This document shows, piece by piece, positions 1 to 10,294 of a stretch of DNA of 64,000 nt (positions are counted from its first letter, which is position 1; every line of letters begins with the position of its first letter). The stretch comes from Hibiscus mutabilis (lineage: Eukaryota > Streptophyta > Magnoliopsida > Malvales > Malvaceae). The position numbers and the translations under genes were made by a program. A model generated the notes under the pieces. It was not told the origin of the DNA and made no database searches. It worked only from the letters and a program-made list of their open reading frames with translations. The stretch is taken from the NCBI GenBank assembly GCA_019671005.1, contig CM033744.1, forward strand, positions 8,734,128 to 8,798,127. Reading direction: 5' to 3'.

Positions 1-420
1 CAGGGGTCGTAGATAATGGCCAGACGAAGGTTTTGGTGGTTCTTCTCCCCTTTGTAGAAGTACGTCTGTTGTCCTTGTCGTAGTGAATGATGGTGTATCT
101 CTGGTCTTAGATCTCATCTCTCCTATTACATGTCTCCTTTTATACTACTCGGACATGTGTCATGGTCGGGTTGTCGTGGCACTTTAGTTGGACCAGCTAT
201 GATTTGACGTCTTGGGGCAGGCGCTTTTTCGTCTGCGGCGACTGTGAGAAGTCACGAGGTCGCCGGACGTGTGGCTTTGCTTATCCGTTATAGGTTGCGA
301 AGGGTGTCGTGTAGTTCGCGGACAATCCTACCGAATGCTATTTGTGTTATGCTTTTTGCAATGTTGTTCATTCGCCATAGACCGTCTGGTCTTGACACGT
401 GGCGGTGAGTATCCTTAGGT
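1..420. other. Unassigned stretch at the left edge
   Basis: This stretch is less AT-rich than the DNA that follows it. I see no convincing coding frame; the minus-strand ORF ending near 485 has no recognisable domain. It could be the tail of an LTR cut by the window edge, but no matching partner lies in the window. Confidence 0.3.
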
Positions 421-492
421 ACTAAAAAATTAAAATTAAAAGTTAACATTCGATACGTTTTATACTTCCTTTTAAGTATTGACAAAGCTGAG
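421..492 (+). repeat. 72-bp direct repeat, copy 1
   Basis: It begins ACTAAAAAAT and ends TTGACAAAGCTGAGG. A copy with a few substitutions lies at 1208-1280 in the same orientation. The two copies bracket the MITE at 679-1130 but do not touch it, so they record a separate local duplication. Confidence 0.75.
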
Positions 493-678
493 GTTATTCC
501 TAGAGGTAATCATCTTTTCCATGAACCAAACACACCCTAAAGGTGATTATAAAATTATATATGTTCAAAAGGTGCATCGTATCTTAAATAATCATATATG
601 AAATTATGTATTTTGATTAGAAATAAGAAAATTTGATCCATAGTTAATCATTAATAATTTAAAAGTAGGTAGAACTTA

Positions 679-1130
679 GGGTAAACTACTCGAATGATCA
701 CTAAACTATCCCTAAAAATACAAAATAGTCATCAAACTTTCAAAAGTTAAATAATTGTCATTAAACTTTAATTTTTGTTACAAAAGGGTCATTGAGCAGT
801 TAATTGTCGTTAAATGGATGATGTGACAGTTACAAAAATTTGAATAGTAACACATTTAATCCTCCATATTTACACATTCAGTCAATTTAGTCCTAATTTA
901 ACCCTCATTATTGATGTATAAATTGATTGAATGTGTAAATGTTGAGGGATACATGTGTTATTATACAAATTTTTACAACTGCGACGTCACCTGCTTAACG
1001 ACAGTTAATGGATTAGTGACAATTTTGTAACAAAAACTAAAGTTTAGTGATCATTATGTAACTTTTAAAAGTTCGGTGATTATTTTGTATTTTTTTGAGA
1101 TAGTTTAGTGACCATTTGTGCACTTTACCC
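679..1130. mobile_element. MULE-type MITE with long inverted repeats
   Basis: The left end reads GGGTAAACTAC and the right end TTTACCC. The outer roughly 130 bp on each side pair as imperfect inverted repeats of 'not-crossing-axis' type text (ATCACTAAACTAT and its complement). The flanks are TAGAACTTA (670-678) and TAGAACTTG (1131-1139), a 9-bp target-site duplication with one mismatch, as expected for Mutator-like elements. There is no coding capacity, so the element is non-autonomous. Confidence 0.8.
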
Positions 1131-1207
1131 TAGAACTTGTCATTATGTGACGATAACATTTATATAATTAATTGATTGTTATCCACATAAATTTACTGTA
1201 GTTGATT

Positions 1208-1280
1208 ACTAAAAAATTACAATTAAAAATTAACATTCCATACGTTTGATACTTCCTTTTAAGTATGGACAAAGCTGAGG
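1208..1280 (+). repeat. 72-bp direct repeat, copy 2
   Basis: Partner of 421-492. Both copies contain TACTTCCTTTTAAGTAT, a near-palindrome. Confidence 0.75.
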
Positions 1281-1629
1281 GTATTTGTTCTCTTTCTTTC
1301 CCAAGCCAGCCAAAAGAAAAATAAAAGTCTGGACAAATCTGCAGGGCTAGCTTCCTTTAAGTATTGTTTTAATCAGTTTAATTAAAATAATTACCTCAGA
1401 ACACACCTAATTAAAACAGGACCAAATAGTATATAATCGCATTTCGAACAGATATTTAATTTCAATGCCATGTTTGAAACTTTCCCATCAAAATTCAAAA
1501 GCCTGCCATCTCTAATTTTAATAACTTATCCCATTTCCACACGACGAAAAGTACAATCAATACTTGTAAACCAAATTAAAACCAGTTTTTTTTTTTTTGT
1601 CTTTCTTGTCAAACTAGTGGGTATGGGAG

Positions 1630-2329
1630 TCAATCACCACCCTTATTTAAGGTAATCCCCGCCGTAGTCGCCGCCGTTTCTAGTAGGCCATCACTCGCTG
1701 TCACCGTTCTCAAGGTAGCCAATATCCTCTCCTGCAGAAACAACTACCATAAAGTCATGACCCAATTTGAATGTAGTAGTTTAATCAAATGTTCCGTATC
1801 AAACAGGTCGGGTAATATTGAATATTTTTCGGGGATTTTTTTTCTTTTTACCTTTAACGCCGCCGCCAGATCCTCCAGTGTTGATGTCATCGCGGCTGCC
1901 GTCACGGCTCATCAAAGCTACAATCTCGTTCTCCATGGCTCTCTGGGCATCAAAATTCTTGTTATCGTCTGCTTCAAGAAAATCAGCAACCAGTTTATCC
2001 ACGGTCTTTGTAACCGGGAACAGCTCATCCTTGTCTGCCTTGAGCATCAAAAGCTCATTTTCCTTTGCTTCCATGGCAGCTCGATCAGCCCTCAGCTGCT
2101 CTGCCATTTCCCTTGTTTTCTCCCTCTGCTTTCCCATTTCAACCTCCGCGAGGCGCAGGATGAACTCAATGACATCGTACCCTTCGGAATCCTGTTTGAA
2201 CAAATAAAAAAAGTGAGTTAATTAGTACAAATCACCTGAAACCGCCATATTCAAACACAATTGAAGGCCTCATTAACATTTGAGAACGAATACACATATA
2301 GAGAAATACAGAAATAGAAAGCAGACCAT
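1630..2329 (-). CDS. Small coiled-coil protein, paralogue 1 (three-exon model)
   Basis: I do not recognise this family. Exon 1 contributes only the ATG (2329-2327), followed directly by a GT donor. Exon 2 starts after a CAG acceptor at 2191, opening M-DSEGYDVIEF, and runs to about 1852-1859. Exon 2 is strongly charged and helical (EVEMGKQREKTREMAEQLRA), probably a coiled coil, with a Gly-rich tail (GGSGGG). The last intron is ambiguous. A good GTAAAA donor at 1851 joins the acceptor before 1731 in phase 1 and stops at 1693-1691 (127 aa). A weaker GTTAAA donor at 1858 keeps phase 0 and ends at 1632-1630 (145 aa), giving a tail with LETAAT that resembles METAAS in the paralogue at 61.1 kb. Without the last splice the frame stops at 1799. 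It has no signal peptide or membrane segment. Its function is unknown. The paralogue sharing the same exon plan is the main evidence that it is real. Confidence 0.65.
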
Positions 2330-2413
2330 TTGAGAAAGATGCAACAAAGAAGATATCATAAATGGGGATTGTTGAATGGTGTAATTCAACGAAACAAAGG
2401 GGAGCAGAGGAGG

Positions 2414-2422
2414 TAGATATAG
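2414..2422 (-). promoter_or_regulatory. TATA-like box upstream of paralogue 1
   Basis: The minus strand reads CTATATCTA about 85-95 bp upstream of the ATG at 2329, a plausible TATA distance for a short 5' leader. The MULE at 2577 begins only about 155 bp further upstream, so the distal promoter is transposon DNA. No other element was identified. Confidence 0.35.
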
Positions 2423-2576
2423 TTGTGGCCGGGAAAATTCACAGGGGGGGGACCAATCCTTTTAGAAACCTGTCTTTCGACAAGTTTTCGGAAGAAACCA
2501 AGTTCGCGCGTCTATCCGACGTGGAGTTTATTAAAGACCGAAGATGTTTATGCAAAAAAAAAAAAAGGAATAATTG

Positions 2577-2896
2577 GGAATTTTTACGGAAATAATGTAG
2601 GGGGATTTTTTTTCAAAATAATGCATGTGTCAATTTATTTCTTAAAATAGGATAGCTTCTACAGTAAAATTAAAGATGGTATCAGCTGGTACCGTCTTCA
2701 CCCTTGTTTTTTTTTTGTGTGCAGGATGATGTAGAGCTCAAAGACTGGGCCAGATGGACCCGACTTTGAACAGGAAAGACAGGCTCAGCTGGCCCCGACT
2801 TCATCTGTCCTCATGGCAGGCTTTGCAGGCCTGCAGCGCAGACGTGTCACGCATGCATGGGGTGCCGGAGGTGGTCTGGTTGGGTGGCAGGCTTAG
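2577..2896 (+). repeat. MULE left terminal inverted repeat
   Basis: It pairs with 9598-9910. Shared blocks include TACCGTCTTCACCCTTG, AAAGACTGGGCCA and GCAGGCCTGCA. The poly-T tract inside and a few substitutions break the match. The TIRs normally carry the promoters of the two outward-in genes. Confidence 0.85.
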
Positions 2897-3529
2897 GTGC
2901 CAGACCTTAGGCCTGGTATTTAATTGAAATTGGGAGGTGAAATTTGAATGAGTTGTGTTTAATTTTTTTTTAAATATATAGAGGTAGAGGTTAAAAATCT
3001 GTAAGTGTAATTAAATTTTGAGCGAGGAAGAAGGAGTGGAAGAAGAAGAAGAATATTGGTGAAGAAAAAATTGCGTAAGTTTATTCTAATTATTTATAAA
3101 AAAATTTATAGTGGGTTTGTTTTATTTTGTATGTTTGATATAGTTTGTTAGATATCTGATTAATGTAGATCTGAATGTTAGTGTATTTAAAAAAAATCAA
3201 AATTGAGTTTATTCGAATTATATTAATGTAGATTGGATTGAAATATATTTTAAAAAAATCAATTTTTTGTTTGATATAGACTCGAATTTTAAAATTTATT
3301 TTATAAGTGAGTATGCTATTTAAATGAATTATTTTAAATTTTATTTAGTATGTATATATTAGAAATTTTTTTTGAAATATATTAAAAATATTAAAAAAAT
3401 AAATTTTAAGTTTGATTTAGATTCGAATTTGAGTTTGTTTGAATTTAATTAATGTAGATTCGAATGTTAGTGTAATTCTAAAAAATATTAATTTTCGTTT
3501 GTTCGATTTTTATTGTTGTAGGTGGGAAA

Positions 3530-6209
3530 ATGAGTAACAACAGATTTGTGACGATTATCCATTATAAGGGACAAATGGTGAAAGCCGATGCAGGCATTGT
3601 ATTTGAATCTGAATCCACTACAAAGATGAGATTTGAAAGCAATATCACACTTCGAGAAATGAAGGGGAAATAGCACAGAAAATTGGAACAGAGATTCATG
3701 GGTTGCATTACCGGTGGATGACATGTGATAATCCAGTCAGATATTGTGCAATCAATCTTGAAGATGATGATGGTGTTAAAATGATGATTGCAATGCATGA
3801 ATCTATGGAGGTTCGATATATCGAGTTGTTTGCCGAGGTGCGTGATGTCCCCAGCACATCCAGGAACATTGTTGGACAACAATGTCAAATGGAATTCTAT
3901 AATGAGATTGATATGCCCAAAGGCAGTTTTGTGGCAATGTTGGCAAGTGGGACATCAGGTGCATTTCATCCAACAGGGTCTTCGAAATATGGTTCATCAT
4001 ACATGTTGGATGTTGATATGATCGATGATGTTGATGTGGGAAACCTACGTGGTCGATAGGGTGAAACACTTGAAAATTCTAGCGAAGACGAAGATATTGA
4101 GGATCCCGATCTGTTCCCTAACGACGTAGATGATGCCTCTAGTTTTGGTATTGGAGAAATCATTCCGACCGGGGACAACATTACATTCTATGAACCTCTC
4201 ACTCACATGAGCTTAGTAGATTTCGATGCGATGATGGCGCCTCAATTTCCTGATATGCCCCAATTAGCTTTGAGTGCTCATGGTGAGTTATCCATTGGAC
4301 TTCAATTTGATGAAAACAATGGAGCTACATTGGTAGTGAAAGAGTGAAGCATCAAGAATCACGTGGACTATGTTGTTGTAGAATCCAATCAGAGGACTTT
4401 CTTTGCCAAGTGTATCAAATATGGTGAATGGTGTAATTGGAAGATCCGAGTTTCGAAGCTTCAAAGGAAAAATTATTGGGAGGTGACAAAATACCCGACA
4501 GAGCACACATGTTTACGGACTTCCATTGACCAGGACCACTGTAAGTTAGACTCGACTGTGATAAGCCATCACGTGATGAAGCTTGTAGAAGCCAATCCAA
4601 AAGTTCTCGTTTCCACGATTCAGGCTACCATTGTACAACAGTTTGGATACCAGATCAAATACAAGAAGGGGTGGCGTGCACGTGATAAGGCAATGGAGTC
4701 AGTGTATGGGGATTATGATAAGTCGTGCAACGAGTTACTGGCTTTATTACTTGCAATGACATATTTCATCCCAGGTACCATAGTGAGGTATCAAACCACA
4801 AATGCGTACGACGGAGAAGGCCGACTTGTTGAGGGGCATAAATTTTTTCATCGACTCTTCTGACCATTCAAGCCTTGCATTGAAGGTTTTCCATACTGTA
4901 AACGTAAGATCCAAGTCGATGGGACGTGACTGTACGGCAGATACTCTCATGTGTTGTTGATTGTTGTTGCGCAAGATGGGGAGAATAATATCTTCCTGAT
5001 TGTATTCGCAATTGTTGAGCATGAATTGAAATAAGCGTGGAATTTCTTCTTGAAGAATTTACGTGACCATGTCGTCAAAGAATATGAGGTATGCATTATA
5101 TTCGATCGAGGGTCAGGTATAAAAGCATAAACTAATTGGGACGGAAGTCGTTGGACACCTCCACACGTATCCCCGCATATTGTATACGTCGCATCGGCAA
5201 AAATAGCTTTGAGAAGTTTAAGAATCAATACCTTCGCAGTGAGATTTTGAGCATGGGTAAGCATATTTCTTACAAAATCAATTATATTATCATATACATT
5301 TATTTATGTTTGTGTTTTGATTTCTCTCGGTCATGACACAGGATATATACTAAAGCAGCCAAAATTTGAGAGGAATATGGAGAATTTACAGAAGTACGGT
5401 GAATACTTTTAGAGTTGGGAAAATAGTATCGAGAGGGAAAGATGGGCCCAATCATATGATGAAGGTGGTCGACGATATGGATAGATGACAACCAACCATG
5501 TAGAGTGTATGAATGGAGTGCTCAAAGGTTCACGTCATCTCCCAATAGCCAGCTTAGTGAAAGAGACGTACTACAGGCTGGCGAAAGTTTGGGCAGTTAA
5601 AGGGAAGAACATCGAGACCTTGATAAATAGGGGACAATCTTGATAAATAGGGGACAATCTTGGGCTCTCGAGCTTGTGCGAAAAAATGGAAGAAAATATC
5701 AGTAATGCAACGCCGCTGTAGGTACATAGGTTCGAACAAATCAATCAGACGTTTGATGTTGTTGGACCGAGACGCAACAACGAAGCCCCACACTCAAATG
5801 TATTTCGGGTCGATTTCAGACGTAGGTGGTGTGATTGTGGAGCATTCTAGGCTTGGCGATATCCATGTACTGATGCAATTGTAGCATGTATGTATGTAGG
5901 GGTTGGCCCGTACACATATGTTGATGAATGTTTCGATCTCCGGATGATGGTTAATATTTACAGAACTGAGTTTCCACCGATCATGAATTCAAACTATTGG
6001 CCGCCGGTAGAGCATAAAAAATGATTACCAGATCCTCGACTACGTAGAAGCCCAAATGGTCAACTTAGATCGACTCGCATCTATACCAGCATGGATCTTC
6101 ATCAAAGAGAGAAGGGACAACAGAAGAGATGCACCATATGCAGGGCTGAAGGGCATTCAAGATCAAATTACCCAAATGAACCTAGATTCGTGCCAATGTC
6201 TTACTGATT
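3530..6209 (+). pseudogene. Mutator-like transposase (MURA), degenerate
   Basis: Translating segment by segment gives the MULE transposase order: an N-terminal region from ATG 3530, a DNA-binding segment near 4363-4560 (KYGEWCNWKIRVSK then TEHTC), and the DDE core. The triad can be seen as D in VDGT (about 4914-4925), D in FDRGSG (about 5100) and E in VECMNGVLK (about 5497-5525). A SWIM-type CxC motif (RRWCDCGAF) follows near 5830, with the usual CxH changed to CTD, and then a zinc knuckle (CTICRAEGHSRSNY, last Cys changed to Tyr) near 6127-6175. Many breaks are present: stops near 3672, 4057, 4345, 4861, 4928, 5030 and 5128, plus frameshifts. A 5' leader intron is likely (GTAAGT donor near 3075, TTGTAG acceptor at 3521). 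A 21-bp tandem duplication lies at 5619-5660. Confidence 0.85.
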
Positions 6210-6748
6210 TATTATGTTTCTATTCGAAAATATTATGTTTATATGAGTAAAATAAAACTGAGATTTAAAGTTTGTTTTTTGTTTTTTCCTTATTTCGTTA
6301 ATTTTAGGTACATTTTTGTTAATTTTTAAAAAGTAGTATTTTTTGTTAAATTTTTTTATCCTTAGTTAGCCTCATTTTAATAGTAAAAATATTTAAATTT
6401 CATGCTTGAATACTTGCGTATTTGATAGATTTAGCTAAAGTTAGTGAATAATTAATTAATAACAATGGAAACATAAATACAAAAAAAATTCAAAATACAT
6501 ACAATTATTTCTTATGTAATTTCTGGCCATGACGGAGAGTGGTGGAAAGATAACTCTGCGGCCATCGAGCACGATGGGGCCTCTGTGCTACGTTAGGATC
6601 CTCTTCAGCTTCCTCTCCGGTGTAGCTCGGCTCCTCAGTCACCGAGGGCATAGAATGCGGTGTTGTGAAGAAATCCATGTGACTACCCTGTCATTCCATA
6701 ATATCTAGTGAATTTGGGAAATTTTGCATTTCTTGAAAATCCATGTGC

Positions 6749-8545
6749 TCACCAAAATTTGAGTAAATGGGTGACTCTGTAAAAAATAGTATCATCATAC
6801 CCGACATTATCAGCGGAGTTCGAACCCATTCCATGTTGTACAAATGTCTGAACTGGTTCATTTTCCCATATATCTGCCATCAGTACTGTGCCCAGCTCCA
6901 AGTTCCAGTCGGTTGACCAACCTTCTGGGTTTCTACTACCAACGTTTGTACTACCCGATGTGCCCGCTGCAAACTTCGAATATTTACCTTTGCCATATAT
7001 TTTTTCTTGTATCTGTGGCATTTTTCTCGTACTTCGAGAGTAGTTAAGTACGGTTTTTCATTAGTATGATACCAAAATCATGTACTCTGAACTCTCATTA
7101 TTAAAATCATCAGCGTCTGCTAGACTACGATTGGGCAAGGATGAACCTTTGTCGTTCCATAGAGCAATGTACTCAGCATGACGGACTTCTCAATCCGTAT
7201 ATGCCCTGCCACATCCATCAAGGCTGTGAAGAAAGTAATGATCACGTAGAGCATGCAGAATGGACTGGTGGAATTCGAATTGCCTCATCATTCTATCAGC
7301 AAAGTGGAACTCGACAGTAGCAAAGTGGATAAACGGTGTAACACTACACCATAAAACTGCATCCACTACCAAATAATTTGGTAGACATATGCTATCATCC
7401 TTGTAAGCTTTCCAAATAAACTGCAAAAAAAAAATTCTCTTTAATAAAACATCTAACTACATGTACATATTAAATTTACCGAAATAAACTTGTGCTCCAC
7501 GTACTTGTTCCTCACAATACGAATCTATATAGGATCTGCAGACTCTGACGTTGTTGTGCACTAATCTAGTCTCATGCTTTTCGTCGCACCATCTACAAAT
7601 AAATCACAACAATATTGAAAAACTGTAGATTATTTAAATTTAAACATTCAACTCAAAATCAGGATAGTTACCTTGCAACAAGAGGAAACTGTATATGTGT
7701 TCGAGTGATCAGTGTAAAAAAGGGAAGTCGCTGCCAAGCCCACACTTGCAATAATAGCAGACATCCACCAATACCCGATACATTCTTACCCTTTTCCAAT
7801 ATAGCGCACTTGCACAACTCACGATTCAAACCCGCTAATATGGCCGATCCCCAGTTATATTGGGAACTTTCCCAAAAAGTCTAAAAAACTGTAGATACCT
7901 GACACTGACCAAATTGCTAGATTTATCTGGCATCAATACCCCACCAATCATATGCAGAATATATGTTTGACTGGCCTGATAAATCTCTTCAACCGGGCTA
8001 TACGGATTAAGTCCAAATTCACTTTCCAACCAACTCAATTTGGCACGAGACCCTTTCACATTGCTTCCATATGGCACCTTCCCAAGGTATCTTTCGCAAA
8101 TTTCAGTTGTTGAACCACTAGTACGCCCGACCAGTGGCTTTCCGTTTACAAGGACCTCGATAAGATATACCACGTCTTCTAGCGTGATCGTACATTCTCC
8201 ACAAGGCATATGGAATGTATGTGTCCCGGGTCTCCAACGCTCAATTAGAGCGGTGATCAATCCGGGAACCAACTTGTACCTGCGAAAGAATATCACATGA
8301 TAAAATCCCACCACATACAAGAAGTTCATGATTCTGTTATCTAGCGGAGTTTCTACCATACATCGATAATGTCTAAATGTATCATCTGCCTCATGCAATT
8401 AACACATTATATAAACAAAATTAATATATAAAAATACAAAAAATACATAAGCTATTTTATTTCAAATAAACCTTACCATCTCGTCAATCGCAAGACTAGT
8501 TATGTGTCGATCCTCTAAATGCAACAATGGAGTTTGCTCAGCCAT
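6749..8545 (-). pseudogene. Plant mobile domain (PMD / MAIN-like) protein, degenerate
   Basis: Exon 1 (8545-8477) encodes MAEQTPLLHLEDRHIT and ends DEM at a GTAAGG donor. Exon 2 (8389-7672) holds the PMD core, with LITALIERWRPGTHTF and MPCGECTITLEDV. A one-base frameshift near 7865 precedes QYNWGSAILAGLNRELC and GGCLLLLQVWAW, both hallmarks of the family. Exon 3 (7592-7505) ends EEQ at a GTACGT donor. Exon 4 (from 7420) continues FIWKAY and DRMMRQF; an in-frame TGA at 7192-7190 replaces a codon in the C-terminal part. A further segment (7021-6749) probably ends the protein. Arabidopsis MAIN and MAIL1 silence transposons and affect development; PMD proteins are also known inside transposons. 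It sits convergent to the MURA frame in the same element. The frameshift and stop make this copy non-functional unless they are sequence errors. Confidence 0.85.
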
Positions 8546-9597
8546 CCTACATGGCAAGTAAAATAAACATTAGTCACCCGAACCCGACACTATAACATAC
8601 AATTATAAAGAAAAACATAATAATTTTTAAAAAAATTAAAAACTATTTCAACTTAAAACTAAACTATCTCAAACATAAATAAAAATAATAATATGAACAT
8701 ACTATTTTTTAAATTAAACTACGACGTAAAATTTAATATTTAAATTACAATATAAATTATATCAAACTACGACACTATAACATACTAACTAAAATAACAC
8801 TACATGCATGCATCAAATATAAATTATATCAAAGATGCATAAAATCTAAATAACATACAAATTTTTTTAATTAATCTACGACATACAATTACAAATTTTA
8901 ATTACTTGTCTTACTAATTAACATTAAATTTTTAAAATAAAAAATTTAAAATAAACATTAAGTATTCAAATATTATTATTAAGTAAAAAATTAAATACAC
9001 ATTCTTACTTATATTTCTCCAACTTTTCTTCTTACTCTCTTCTTCTCAAAAAATTCCTTCAACACTCAACACATTTCACATTTAAATTATCAATTATTAT
9101 TACTAATTAAAAAATTAAATACACATATTACTTACTCACAATATTTCTCCAAATCTTTTTATCCTCAAATCAACAATATTTCACACGCTTTCAACCTTCA
9201 ATAGCAAAAAAAAAATTATAATGATACACACGCAACTCATCATCAACAACAAATAATTTTTTTTACAAACAAAACGTTTACCTACTCACAATATTTCTCC
9301 AAATCTTCTTATCCTTAAATCAACAATAATTCACACACTTTCAACCTTCGATAGCAAAAAAAAAAACATAAAATTATAATGATACACACAACTCATCATC
9401 AACAACAAGTAATTTTTTTTACAAACAAAACATAATAAAAATACTTACAAATTTTTATTACATACAAAAATACTTGCAAATTTTCGAATATTCTTCTTCA
9501 AATAATTTTCTCACCTTCAACTACCAAATTTTCTCACCTTCAACTATCAACTTACACCCCTCTCCCCCCACACCCCCTATTTAACTCACCCAAACCC
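8546..9597. other. AT-rich non-coding interior of the MULE
   Basis: No coding frame. It lies between the start of the PMD frame and the right TIR, so it should hold the PMD promoter and leader. It contains a tandem duplication of about 150 bp (next entry). Confidence 0.6.
9132..9430 (+). repeat. 150-bp tandem duplication inside the MULE
   Basis: Units 9132-9281 and 9282-9430 both begin with TACTCACAATATTTCTCC and contain TTTCAACCTTC and ACTCATCATCAACAAC. They differ by a few substitutions and short indels. Confidence 0.75.
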
Positions 9598-9910
9598 CTC
9601 TGCCACCCAACTAGACCACCCACCCCGAGCATGCGTGACACGTCCACACTGCAGGCCTGCAAAGCCTGCCATGAGGGTAGATGAAGTCGGGGCCAGGTGA
9701 GCCCGTCTTCCCTGTTCAAAGTCGGGTCCAGTTGGCCCAGTCTTTGAGCTACACGTCATCCTGCACACAACAAAAAAAACAAGGGTGAAGACAGTACCAG
9801 CTGGTACCGTCTTTAGTTTTATTGTAGAAACTACCATATTTTGAGAAATAAACTAACACATGCATTATTTTGGGGGAAAATTCTCCTACATTATTTCTGT
9901 AAAAATTCCT
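9598..9910 (-). repeat. MULE right terminal inverted repeat
   Basis: Inverted partner of 2577-2896. It ends GTAAAAATTCC(T) next to the GAATAATTG target-site copy. Confidence 0.85.
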
Positions 9911-9919
9911 GAATAATTG

Positions 9920-10294
9920 AATGGCTAAAAGTCCAAAATGTTTCCCACATTCGCAACTGCGACTCACTTGGATACTCTATTCATCAGGGTTCACATTATT
10001 CTCTTTCATTACCTTTCAACAACATAATTGATAATTAAAAATAAATAAATTATATCATTTAATTTTTATTACTAATAAATTAAATTATTTATATTAACAT
10101 CGTTAAATAATTTTAACAAAAAAAATGAAATTACTAGTTTTATCATTCAATTTTTAATATTTTAACACTAAATTAACTCGGGATATCAATTAAGTTGGAA
10201 CCTTCAAATAGCATGGGGGTGTATAAATTAACTCAGGATATCAATTAAGTTAGAACCTACAATTGAGTTGGATCCTCAATTCTTTTGGGAGTTC
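9920..10294. other. AT-rich intergenic DNA
   Basis: No coding frame or structured element was recognised. A short phrase, AACTCGGGATATCAATTAAG, recurs once with small changes within about 60 bp. Confidence 0.5.

Larger units (their letters stand above)
2577..9910. mobile_element. MuDR-like MULE carrying MURA and a PMD gene
   Basis: A 7.3-kb element flanked by a 9-bp duplication, GAATAATTG, at 2568-2576 and 9911-9919. Its TIRs are about 315 bp and begin GGAATTTTTAC. It carries a transposase-derived reading frame on + (3530-6209) and a plant-mobile-domain reading frame on - (6749-8545). The two converge, which is the layout of maize MuDR (mudrA and mudrB convergent). Both frames are broken, so this copy cannot supply its own transposase. 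The TIRs remain similar and the duplication is intact. Confidence 0.88.

Noticed and set aside
1757..2221. Plus-strand ORFs of 154 and 129 aa
   Set aside because: They are antisense shadows of exon 2 of paralogue 1, which has splice sites and a paralogue.
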